A stretch of DNA of 64,000 nt from Luscinia megarhynchos (Eukaryota > Chordata > Aves > Passeriformes > Turdidae). The notes below the pieces were generated by a model, which was not told the DNA's origin, made no database searches, and saw nothing but the letters and a program-made list of their open reading frames with translations. The position numbers and the translations under genes are program-made. Location of the stretch: the NCBI GenBank assembly GCA_034336665.1, contig CM067570.1:24013002-24077001 (forward strand), written 5' to 3'. Shown here in pieces: positions 9,679 through 21,600 of this stretch; the first letter of the stretch is position 1, and each line of letters opens with the position of its first letter.

Positions 9679-12600
9679 GTAATGCTGCCGGCGCGGTGCA
9701 GCGGGGCTGAGGGCGAGCGGCCGCGGGGCCCAGCAGCCCCGGGCCCGTCCCCTGCTCTCGGGCCCGGGCGGGACGTGGCGGCGGCCTGCAGAGAAGCTGC
9801 CGGGCAGGGCGTTCCGGGCAGCGCAGCCCCGGCACTCCTCCTGCTGTACGTGCTCCGGGAGCTAGTCCCGCTTGCCAGAGGCGCGAGCTGCTCGCCTTGC
9901 ATTTTTGCAGGCCTCCGGGACAAATCTGTGTGTAATCCTACATTGCAAACGTGACCCTTTAAATCTTTACGCAGACATCTTTCATCTAACCAGATGAGTA
10001 ATCCTGGGTTAGCCAGTGGCACCAGGCACACACTTGAGGTTTATCGACTTAGCAGGTTTAAAGCCTGCAGATGTAGCATATCCGCTTCTGTTTCATGTTT
10101 GTAAGTAGTGTAGTAGTATTGGTGTGGAAAATTCACCTCTCCTGCTGGAAAGCTGTGGGACCTGTATAAAATCTGATGCTCGTGTAGATTGATGCATTTC
10201 CTTTTACTCTAGGCATCTAGGCAAGCATCAGGTATCCCTGGGCTGGCTCCAACTGATGAAAAGTAAGTGGTTTCTGTCTTCACATTCATTCAGTTCAGCA
10301 TTGGCAGAGGATGCTATTCATGACCAGATATCCTCTGTGTTTCTCAGGGACGGCAACCTGCCAGATATCATTGTCAGCAGCAGTTTACATGAGTTTCTTG
10401 TGAACCTTCATGAAAAATATGGGCCACTGGTCTCCTTCTGGTTTGGAAGACGTCTTGTTGTCAGCCTCGGCTCCATCGATCTCCTGAAACAACATGTTAA
10501 CCCCAACCGGTTGTGTAAGTGTCTTACATTGTCTTTGAGTCCGTTTGATCTGGCCTCACTGGGCATCAAAGGAAGGGTGTCAAAGGAAGTTGGGGTTTCA
10601 CTCTACATTGAAAGAAAATGAGACTTTGTAGCTGACATGGTGGTTCAGGTATGACTTTGGTCCTGCTTACTGGACTTGAGTATCAGTGACAAAGGGTTAC
10701 TGCTGTCCAATGACCATCAAGAAACGGGTACACTTGTGTCTTTTACCGTCTCTCTACAGGCAAACGTTCGGGGAAAGCATCATGCTCATTGGTCACTTGA
10801 TAGAGCAAGGTTAACATCCTGTAGCTACTTGGCATACGTTTTAAAAGCACTTTGAAATGCAGTTTCGGAGGGTAAACTTTGCTAAATTAAGTCTGAAAAC
10901 AGATCTAGTTTATGATAACAGCCTTGTATGGTTCAACAAGGAGTTTTTTCGAACTGTTATTTGGAGAAGTTCTTTCCTTTAACGTTTCTTTAGGTGTGTA
11001 GAATTTTGTGGTGAAAACATTTAGTGATCTTCCAGTCTTGGAAGTGATTGATGGTGCTGGTAGTTGAGTTGACAGTCTTAGTCATGGCAGAGTATGTTTA
11101 TTTATGGCCTAAGCCTCTTAGGTGGGCATTTTGCTTTCTAAGGTTATCACACTCAGTAAGTTAACTCAGTTGATGTTTGGATTTAATCCCTTGCTTTCCC
11201 AGTTTTTATCTTACAAGGTTGACTGAGGTGCTGGGTGCATACCTCTGACCTGATCCTGCAGGCTGTCTTTAGGCACAGGCAGATATCTCAGCTCACTTTA
11301 TGCTGGGGTCGTGAGGGGTAAGCTTCATGTACAGTTGCCTGACAGAATCAAAAAAAGAAATGGTGACAATCTGGGAAAGGAGTGGGAGTTAAAAAGGATC
11401 AGCAAAACACAGTGGATAGCGATGACACTCCAGAAGGTGGAAAACCACCCTGAAAGATCTGAATGCTCTCAAATGTGCTTGGGGGAAATTAAGCAGTCGC
11501 TTTCTCAGAGCTCAGAGAAGTGGGACAGGCCTCTGTGCATGCAAGTTCTCAGAAATGTTCTGAATTTGGGAGGGTCTGTGTATTGGAGAAAGAGAAATAC
11601 AGTATCTGGACTTCAGTACAGGAAATTAGGTGACCCAGGCAGCTACAGACTAGCCTAATATCCTGCTATGGCAAGGGCTAAACACTTTTTTTTAAGGATG
11701 TGGGATAAATGGGAAATGCATGTTGCACTTTGATAATTAGAGTTTTAGACAAGGAAAGTGATAAAACTGTGTTTATGTCAGGGATTCAGTTCAGAATTTG
11801 GTTGAATGCTGATTAATAGTGGTACTTGAATGGGGGATCAACACTGGATTGTCTTGGAAAAGTGAAATGCAGTGTTGGGGACATAAAATACTCCATCTTC
11901 TTAGTGTCCTACCCTGATGGCATTATTCTGGAGCCCTTTGTTGGCACAGGCCTGCAGAGTGAGATGGATATCCCTGAGGGCTGGGATAGCAGAAACAGGA
12001 ACAGGAGGAGAAAAAATGGGCTGCGTGAATTGCCTGTGGGATGACATGGCCATGGAAAAAAAAACGATACATTGAGTCATGGATTTTCTGTAAAGAGAGG
12101 ACTTTTGCACAAAATGAACATGAGTCAGACCTGGAGTCCTGTGTGTGGCTCTGACCTCTATACTCAGGCATGATTATGAATAAAGCAAGTGTGAATAAAG
12201 GCTGCCAGTGCTCTCAGAGAAGTGGGGAGCCTGTCGTGCAGGGGAGGCCGTGGAAGGTGTGTTCAGCCCAGCTGAAGAAAGAACTTATGAGAAGATCCTC
12301 ATAAAGGCAACAAACCTGAGAAGGAGGGTTCTTATCATCTCAGAGCTGGAAGAGCAGCAATATTAGTTGTATTACTGCTTTCCTTTTAGCACTGATGCTT
12401 GCCAGAAGTGCTCAAACTTTATTAGAGTTGAAGAATCTTACAGGCTGCATTTCCTGAAGCGTTGAGGTATAATCAGTAGTAGCTGAGTAGCTGTAGCAAA
12501 GCTCTTCCTGCACCCTTTCTTGGTGAGTGGGAGTAGGGGTTGTAGTAGGTCTCAGCCACAAACTGGCTCTGGGCAGCTTGAAGTTTTATTGGAGATGTGG

Positions 12601-15600
12601 TCTTGCCCCTATCTCTTCCGTGCACACTGTGCAGCTCCTGATTCTTCAGCCCCCCTTGAAAACCCATGCCATGTTCTTGAAAATCCATGCCATGTTACTC
12701 TTCCTCAGTCATCTGGGGTGCCTGAGGCCACCATCCGTCTTTGTGGATACCTGACATTTGGTTTCCAAGGCTGAGATACAGGATTTGGCTCCAAGTACTA
12801 TACAAAGGTTCCTCTCATCTTGTATGTGTGTCACAGGTATGGCCAAACTTCTTGGAGACTGAGAGAGGTGCAGATAATGCATTTCTCATCAAAGCCTTGA
12901 ATCTGGACTAATTGGATTCATAGTTATTAACATTTTCAGTGCCAGGAGACTCTTTTTCCTTAGGCTTCAAGCAGTGTTTGAAATTGGTATGTTTTCATGG
13001 CCTCTTAAAGCTTGCTTGAGATTAATTTGCAAGGAGAATTCAAAGGAAGTAAAACTTTGCAGCTGGTACTGGTTATTCCCCTGAGTGACTCTGGGGAAGC
13101 AGTTCAGGCCTGCAAATGATGTGGCTGTGAAGATGGTGGACTAATGCAGGATTGCCAGGAGCAGGGAGTTCAGAGACCAAGTTGGAAAACTCACCTGAGT
13201 TGATGATGCATTTTGGATTTTTTTGGATTGGGGCAATGAACCTGAAGCATCTCCAGCAATGCTGGAGATGGAGCTATGGGTCCTGACCTGTCTGAACAGG
13301 ATTTCATTGCTGTTCTGAGAGCATTTTACTGTGCAGTTCAGAGGTCCTTTCTGTCTCTTCAGTTCTGCTTGATTTCAGTTAGATCTTTTCTCTGTATTTA
13401 CTTGCAGTGGTGTCCAGGACAGCACTCTGAGGTTTTTGGGATGGGGAGATTTCCACATAAGTGAAAAGAACAGTTGAAATTTTGATATGTGTTATTAAGA
13501 GGGCTGAAAATGTAACCCTGGAGATGTTTTCAAGATGAGGACAAAGGATGAAGCCTGTGCAAGTGCTGGCAGAGCAGAGTTTGTGTCCAGAGGCAGTTTG
13601 TGCCTTGTGGAGTCACTAGCCTCCCACAGCTGTGCAGAAATAGCCCCTTCCCAAACAGCTCGAGGCAGAGCCAGCCCTCAGCAAAAGGGCAGCCTGGGCT
13701 CTGCAGCCCTGAGTGCACAACACTGTGTATTGGTGGTGTGGGATTGCCAATTTAGTCTAGGGACATTGGGAGAAAAAACCCAGAGCCCATGGCTAATCCA
13801 GCAGATTTATTTCATGTGCAGCAGGAAACTTTGCAGTTTCAGCAGGTGTTGCTTCTAAGCATCCTCCAGCCTCTCTAGATGCTTCTTCTTGCTGGATTTT
13901 CTGTGTGGGCTTTACCACCTGCCATGTGTCTTCCTGACTACCCAATATTGTGCCTGGCTGTGCCAGTGCCAGTCAGCAGGGATCTGTGGCATGAATAGCA
14001 GCTCCATGACAAAGTACCTTGGAGGAGGAATTGTCAGCAGCAGCTAGAGGCACATAACAGCCCGCGCCACGTGGAGAGCCGCAGGTACCATCTGCTCTGC
14101 CAAAAGACACATGTTCCTGCTCCTTGTCATTCAAAGCGGGAAAGAGGGTGAGATGCAGAGCTTAAAAACATTGGAAGGGAAAAGATGTGAGAAAAAAACA
14201 TTTGGGAAAGATTACCATATTCATGCCTCTGGCCTCGTTAGCTCTTTTATGTCTTTAGGTAAGTAAGTCCTCTGCAGGTGGGAGTTTTCTAAGTTTGCCT
14301 GGTAGTGTAATGAGGCCCCAGTCTGTGTGGGGAATCCTGCATAAATCCACAGCTGGTAAAGTCATATGTGTCTAGCCCAGCCTTGATGTTTTCTGATGCC
14401 TCAGAGGTTTCACTCTCCATCTGGGAGAAATAACAGACTGTGATAAACACTGACAGTATCCTTCTTGATAACCCTGATTGCTGCTTCTAAATAGTTTCTT
14501 AAAGATTCTGCCAGTTCCACAAGACGCGCTAAAAGGTTTACAGAAAGGCAAAAACATATGCCAGGCTGTATTGCACAGTTTTGCATGACACCTAATATCC
14601 TTCAGCAAATTTATTAAGTAGAGGTCCTTGGTGGTGAAGTTCAGAGTTAAAACTCTCACTGAAATGAGTCACAGATAGGGAAGTGATGTGGTTTTGTCTA
14701 GCTTGTGCACTGATGCAAGGGTCTGTGTGGAAGAATCGAAGATGGAAAGAAGGTGATTAGCAGTAGAAAGCTTTCTGTAGCTTAGTGAGGTGTGGTTTTC
14801 TGTAGGAGCTTCAGAGCTTCTGTGCTGGAGGCAGCTGTGGCAGACAGGTAGGTGCTAGTTTGGGAAGAGCACCTCAGCAGGGAACTCAGTGCACACAAGG
14901 GAAATCATGCAGGAGCAGTAGGTTGTCAAACAAGGGTTGCTGGGTCTGCAATGCAAGGGAAGGAGTGCTGAGAGCAGCCTCTGGCTAAGGCCGTCATGTG
15001 AGCTGGTATGTCCTGAGTGCATAGCCGTGTTCAGGGCAGGAGGGCACACCAGATGTGAAGGGGAATGTGCTGAAGAGACTGCAGGTCAGACTGGAGGACA
15101 AGGACAAGGACCCTGCCACGCTCACTCTTGTCACCAAGTCAGTGGCACAACCAGCTGGGAACTGGCAAATGGGGAGCAAGCTCTGAAGGCATCTTTACTA
15201 AAGAGTTACTTGCTAGAGCCAGCAGGCACACTCTGTAGGGGGAGCTGATCACCGGGTGGCAGCCTCAGAAAAAAGACTTCTTGAGGTACCAGCCCACACT
15301 GAGCAAGAGAAACTTGGCACCCCAAAGAGACTGTTATAGGGGGAGGAGCCACAGCTTGCTCACTGCCCAGAAGTAGCAGTACCTGATTAAAGAGGCTGCT
15401 GTTTTTCAGCCCTGTGTAGTGTGACTTGTGAATGGTGTTTCTTCTGTTTGCTTTCAGTGGATCCCTTTGAGACAATGCTGAAATCCCTCTTGAGGTACCA
15501 GTCCAGCCTGAATGGGGATACAGGAGAGAGCCACATGAGAAGAAAACTGTATGAGAACGGTGTGACCAAGTCCTTACAAAGTAACTTTGCTCTCATCCAG

Positions 15601-18600
15601 AAGGTAACTGCCTTTGTAGAACAGAGAAGCCCTCTGTGGCTCACAGGGGAAGGTTTAGTGAGAATGGTCACTAGGATGAAGGACCTGCACTCAAATTAGT
15701 GCTGGAGCTATAAGCATCTGAGATAGCAAACAGCCTCTGCCTTTCAGGGTGTGAATATTTGCGTTCTCTTAGCTCCAGTGGATTGCGGGAAGGGCTGAGC
15801 TTGCTTAATTTTTATGCCAAGATACCAGATGCAGTTAAAGATACTGGAGCACCTGGATTCCAGATCTGTTTCCCAGGACAGGAGCAAGGAACCAGCTTTT
15901 GGTGCCACAAAGACGTGATGTTGATTTAGTCCAGCAGACAGAATATGATCTGTTTTCCTATTCTGGAGCTGTCAGTATTAAAGGGTTTAAGGTTTCTTTT
16001 GTGACAGAGGGAACAAGAGAGGGAGGGTAGGGTTGTCTTGTTGGGCGAGAGCCTTAAAAGAAGCAGAATACTGGAGGCTAAAATGTTACTATTTAACAAT
16101 AGAAAGAAACCTGGAAAGAGTTTAGCATTATTCCATAGCCATGAAAGTGCGGTCTGCCTTAGGAAATGGGTGGGAATGTGTCCAGGGTGTGTTTGGTAAA
16201 TAGACTGCTGGTGTTACTGCTAACTAATGGTTCATTCCCTCTCAAGCTGTCAGAGGAGCTGCTGGCCAAATGGCTGTCTCTCCCTGAGGCACAACATGTG
16301 CCACTCTGCCAGCACATGCTGGGCTTTGCCATGAAGTCTGTCACGCAGACAGCTATGGGCAGCAGCTTTGAAGATGACCGGGAAGTCATCCGATTCCGCA
16401 GGCACCATGATGCGGTAAGTGTCCCAAGGAGCCAGGAAATCTCCTGTTAAATTTTTCCAAACCAGAACCACAGAGCTTGTATCTGTACAGTTAAATACAA
16501 GCTACTGCTGAGTCTTTAAAGTACGAGCTTGAGGGCTCTGCCTCATTTGTCCTGAGCTGAAGCTGTTAGAAAGATCCTACTGCTGATCCTGCTGTCATTA
16601 GTCTAAGATGTTTCTAAAGGATCCATGAGGATCAGGAACCCAGATCCAGTGGCATGGTCGGTGGGAGGTCTTTGGTATCTAAGTCAGTTAAACTCTGTTG
16701 GGACTGCCAGTGGAACTTCTCCTTTTCAAAGATCTTCTGAAGGCTCTGTGGCATTGTGGAGAAAGGAAAATCTGAGGAGGTCTCAAGCTGTATCCAGATG
16801 TGGGGATGTTAAATATGCTGGTCATAGGGTGGGAAAGAAAGAGTTCCATCTTCCTTTTAAGATACCCATACCTTTTTCCCTATAGTTGTAATTACAGTTG
16901 CGTCATTTCAGCTTAATTCCAGCTATCACAGACATAGTTATGTCTGAAATGGGATGTGGTGTCCTAAAGAGAAGACCATTCCATATTGACAAGAAGTCTT
17001 AATTTTATTTGGTGTTTTCATTTTCCTGAGTAGGGAAGAATAGAATAATCCCAGCAGTCTTAGCCTATAGTGAGTGATGGTGCTGTTCTCTCTGTCCTTC
17101 TTCCAGATCTGGTCAGAGATTGGAAAAGGTTTTTTGGATGGGTCTCTTGACAAAAACATGACTAGGAAGAAGCACTATGAAAACGGTAGGTTTCTCCCAA
17201 AATTACAGTTTTTCTCCCACTCTGATTAACACTTAGGAGTTAGCTAACTTGTGAAAGCAGTTCATGTGCCCAGTTTTCTTGGCTTTTCTTCAGAGTTGCT
17301 CATCATACCATAAGTTACTAGGTGCATTGTACTTACTCTCACATTAGTTGCTTTGGAGTTGAGTGGCAAGCTGCCTTTATGTGAGAAGTTGTAGGACTAG
17401 AACTCTAGTTCCAAGTCTAGTTCTGGAGTCTGTCCAGTCTGGAGAGTGAGGGGAAGAGTCAGGGTGTGCTTCCTCCCTTCCTGTTTTGTTCCCTAGTGTC
17501 CATTTTTGACATCTCTTGGAGGCAAGCAGCTGTGCTAGATGGGGACAGATGGAGCCCCTGGATTTGGCCTGTATGGCCATTCAAATGATGCACCATCTGG
17601 GGCCTGTACTGCCAGACAGTCACTCACAGGCTGGAAGACACCAGTACAGAGGTGCTTCTTTGTTGCATACACCATCAGATAGCCTCTGATAACATGATAA
17701 CATGATTTTCAGGTCTGTTATAGTGGCACTTCTGTTTCTCATATTTTTGCAGTAAATTATTTTAATTTTAGGTTGTCTTACCTTTTTTGTTCTTAATGAT
17801 CAAACCATTTCAGTATTGATAGATAAGATGCTAAATTAAAGTCGATTGTATCTGGAACTAAAGTTTTGCTTGTAAATCCTCCAAGCCCAGTGTTTCCTTC
17901 TTTATACTTCTGGTTCTGTGGGTTTCAGAGCCTGAGGACAACTTCTGCCCCATTGAAATGGGTTCCTCCTGTGGTCACTCTCTTCCTGAGTTGTAGTATG
18001 ATGATGCGTGAGGACACAATTTCATAAACTCCAGACAGTGAGCCTTGATGTTTGAGTCTTGCTGGCCTTCCTACACAGAGAGGAGGAAGGAAGGTAATTC
18101 TAAGACAAAGGAACTGAACTGGGCCTTGATAAATGGAGTTTCAGACCCAAATTCTGCTCCATGTTTCTTGGATAGTCCTCAGTAGGTCATTTAAACCGGA
18201 CAGGCGATGGGGTTTAGGTCCCAACTCCCCCTGGTTCCCACAGCAGTCACCAGGAGTTAGGCACTCACATATCTTCAAATATGTGGACTCTATGCCAGAA
18301 CCCTCCCATGCTTCCCCCATTCCTCTGTCTGTCTCTGCAGACTCTTCCTTTAGCACAGAGCCATCCTCTTGCACTGTGCCTGTAGAAGCCCTGGCCAAAG
18401 GGGCTCCCTCAGTCCTGGTGCTGTAGTAATTGTAACTCTGCAGGTCAGGTAACCAGAGTTATGTGGCTCATACATGTTTTCGTGGGGGCTGATGAAATAC
18501 ATTCTCTGATGGTTGAACAGCATTATTTGTCTTCCCCTTATGTGATTTCAGCTCACAGAGTACACCTTGCTTATACCTCTAAGGATGGCTTTTTATAGGT

Positions 18601-21600
18601 AACCTGTGTTATTTGGTTCCTGCATTTTCAGCTAAATTTGGGATACTGCCTTCCAAATTGACAGTAACATGTAACAGAGGCTGCTTCTGTAAGTGAGCCC
18701 AGCAGGGACAGCTGGTCTGAAAATCTGCTTGGGGAGATGGATTTGCTTCTCTGCAGCACCAGGATGACCAGGTTTTAAAATAAACATTTCTTTTTTCTTC
18801 CAAAGCTCTGGTGGAGATGGAATCCATCATAAGGAAGGTTACAAAGGAGCGCCGAGGCAGATCATTCAACAGGCATGTCTTTATAGACACCTTACTGCAG
18901 GGGAGCCTGAGTGACCAGCAGGTCTGTGCAGCTGTTACCTCCTTCCTCAGTAATGGAGTTTTGCCAGATGGGCAATTCATTATATTGTAGCCTTTGATTA
19001 ATATAAGTTTTTGCATCTTAGCTTAGATTCTTTGCCAAAGCAGGACTTCTAGTTCATTTTTTCCACTCCTGCCATGTGTGATTGAATTAGACTTTGGGAG
19101 ATTTCCTTGCCACTGCTTCATAGCTATTTTTATAAACCAGAAGTATGTTAATATTAAGCATGTCTCATGCAATTCCAGTGGAAGTTCTACAGACAGTTCA
19201 GTTTATGTCTTCTCGATGTATTTCCTGCTCTCTGCACTAAGGGGATTTAATGTGCTTGAGTGGAGAGTGAGCCACATCTTTTTTCTCTTTACAGTCTTAT
19301 GAACTTCATTCCCTGAAGTAGATTTTCTTTTCTAGATTCTGGAAGATACAATGATTTTCTCTTTGGCAGGATGTGTAATCACTGCTAACTGTAAGTACAG
19401 TAACTGTATGTGACTTCCCATCCTTACACTCAGCTACCAAAAACTGTGTGTGATGACATGAGACTTAGACATGGCTAATAAAACATTGTATTAATCATTC
19501 TCCTGAGCTACAGACATATAGAAGAAGCTAATTTTTACATCAGACTGTTGAAAGCCTCACAGTTAGTGAGCTGAACCTAAGCTGTGTTTTGACAACCTTT
19601 CCAGTCTTATGGTGAATCTTAGAATTTCTCCCCATTGCTTTACAACAAAGATCATGTTGTAAAATAGGTTCAGGCATATAAGAATACAGTTAAGAGTGCT
19701 AGCATCTGTCTGAGTGCTTTGAATTTTTGGAGGATGGGTGTGTTCCATGTATGGAGGACTTTCAGAGAAGCTACTCTAGGGTTTGTGCAAAGATTATGAA
19801 AACTCCCAAACAAATAAAAATACAAACTGAAGCTGTGTAAAATACCTTATGATAAAGGGATGATTATCTGGTGTTGTCCCTCAGCCAGTGGGGCTGGGAC
19901 TCCAAAGAAAACCTCCAGGATGCATATAGGTGTTAAAGAATGTGGGAAGTAAATCAGATAACTATGGTAATACTCTCTGCAGAGAATATCCTCTCCAGGT
20001 ACTCCAGGAAGACTGCAGTTTTAAGGGGCTTGAGTCACATGGATTCACGGAATCACAAAATGTTCTGAGTTGGAAGGGACACACAAGGATCATCATGTCC
20101 AAGATTCCAGATAGTTCTCATGAATAGACGTTTTTGAGAGCTAGAAACATTTCCTTGTAGCTTTAGGGAAACTGCATCCTACACAGTTATTTCTTATGCA
20201 AGGTTTTTTTCTCACTCTGCTAGTGAAGATAATCTCAAGTACCTCAAAAAGTAGATGTAGGGGGACAAGTGCTTGCCAACATCTGCAGAGAGCTCCCTTC
20301 AGGAGCCCTAGGCACTGGCTGGCTGGAGCACTTGCCTGAGATGTGCTAGGGAAGACCTCTAAATAAAGGAATTTTCTAAAGCTTTGAACAAACTAGCCTT
20401 TCATTTGCATGGTTGGTGTAGCAGCCCTGATTCCCCAGGGTTTGTTGGGCTGTGTAGTTCCTTTGCCAGAGCTGTGGGCCTGTGTGCTTTAGTGTCCTGC
20501 ACAGCTCCCTAAGCTCCTCATAGCATCAGAAAGAGAATTTTAGCTTTCAGGGCCTCTTGTTACGCAGGAGTTCAGCCTCTCTTCCTACCACTGAATACAG
20601 AATAAGCACAGCCTGCTGTGATTAGAGGTCACCTTTTTTTAGGCCAAAAAGTAAAGCTGAAAATACAGGAAGTAAGAAAACTGACTGCCATTTGTAAAGG
20701 ATTGAATTTTCTGGGTCCAGTCTTGTCTTGATTCCTTCCTCAGTGTGTACCTGGGCAGTCTATTTCCTGACAACCTCAGAAGATGTTCAGCAGAATCTCT
20801 ACAAGGAGATGGACCGTGTTCTGGGGAAGGGACCAATTACACATGAGAAAATTGAGCAGCTCAGGTGGGTCCTATAGAAGGAATGCAGAGGAAGGCAGTG
20901 TCATGTGGTGGAGACAGGCATTTCCTGTGGAGTCTGATTCCAAGCCTGCACTAGGCCAGGAGAAGGCATCCAAAAGCTGCTCACTCCCTTTTTTTTCTTT
21001 CTGGAAGTGATCAAACCACAGGATGACTTGCAATGCAGAGGGAATCTGCTGGCACGTCAGACACAAAGACCAAGGTGTTCACTTGAGGGTGTCTGTAGGA
21101 AACCCTTTAGGTTCATCAGCAGAGGAAAAGCACAGAATCAGTGCCCTGGTTGCCAGGCCAAAATTTTTGCTCACTGTTTTGTTTGGTTTCTGTCCTGGTT
21201 TTCCAGAAGTAGTAGAAGTACTCAGTCATTTTCATGGTTGTATATAGAGATACTTAGAGAGAAAACATGGACCAGTCTTCTTTTCAAAGGCCTGCAAGTA
21301 GTGATGACTGGTCAACAGTGTGCCTTTATGTTTTCTGCATTTGTTGTGTTGGTGCTACCAGGTGCATTTGGACTAGTGTTAGGGTTTCAGTAAGGGGTGT
21401 GTGGTTTTCTTGCTGCTTTTGTATGAGTGAGAGGTAGAGGAAAAGGGCTGGCGTGTTTATGCATTTTAGCAGATTTAGTTTGGTTTAAAATCTGAAAGAA
21501 GAGGGATTCTGATAACCTTCTGTGAAAGCTGTTAATGAGATTTAATGCTTCCTGCAAAGATGTTGGAACTCCTTGCAGAAAAAAAAAGAAGTGCCTCTAA

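Larger units (their letters stand above)
9040..9930. promoter_or_regulatory. CpG island and bidirectional promoter between the dipeptidase gene and CYP20A1
   Basis: CpG and GC content rise sharply here against AT-rich flanks. The two start codons, 9495 (minus) and 9607 (plus), leave just 111 bases between them. That interval is packed with C-rich blocks including CCGCCCC and CCCCGCC, which are GC-box (Sp1-type) words, and shows no TATA box. A TATA-less divergent promoter is the simplest reading; transcription start sites are not visible. Confidence 0.8.

Noticed and set aside
9279..9954. Long overlapping frames of 143 and 219 codons in the first CpG island
   Set aside because: GC-rich DNA lacks stop codons. 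The composition is Ala/Pro/Arg-rich, and the real genes use other frames and strands here.
10256..10621. A 121-codon plus-strand frame over CYP20A1 exon 3
   Set aside because: Only 10348-10514 is exon. The frame begins in the 85-bp intron 2 and ends in intron 3; clear AG and GT sites bound the true exon.
11311..11658. A 115-codon frame in CYP20A1 intron 3
   Set aside because: No domain, no catalytic motif and no retroelement signature could be recognised. It is probably a chance frame in an intron.
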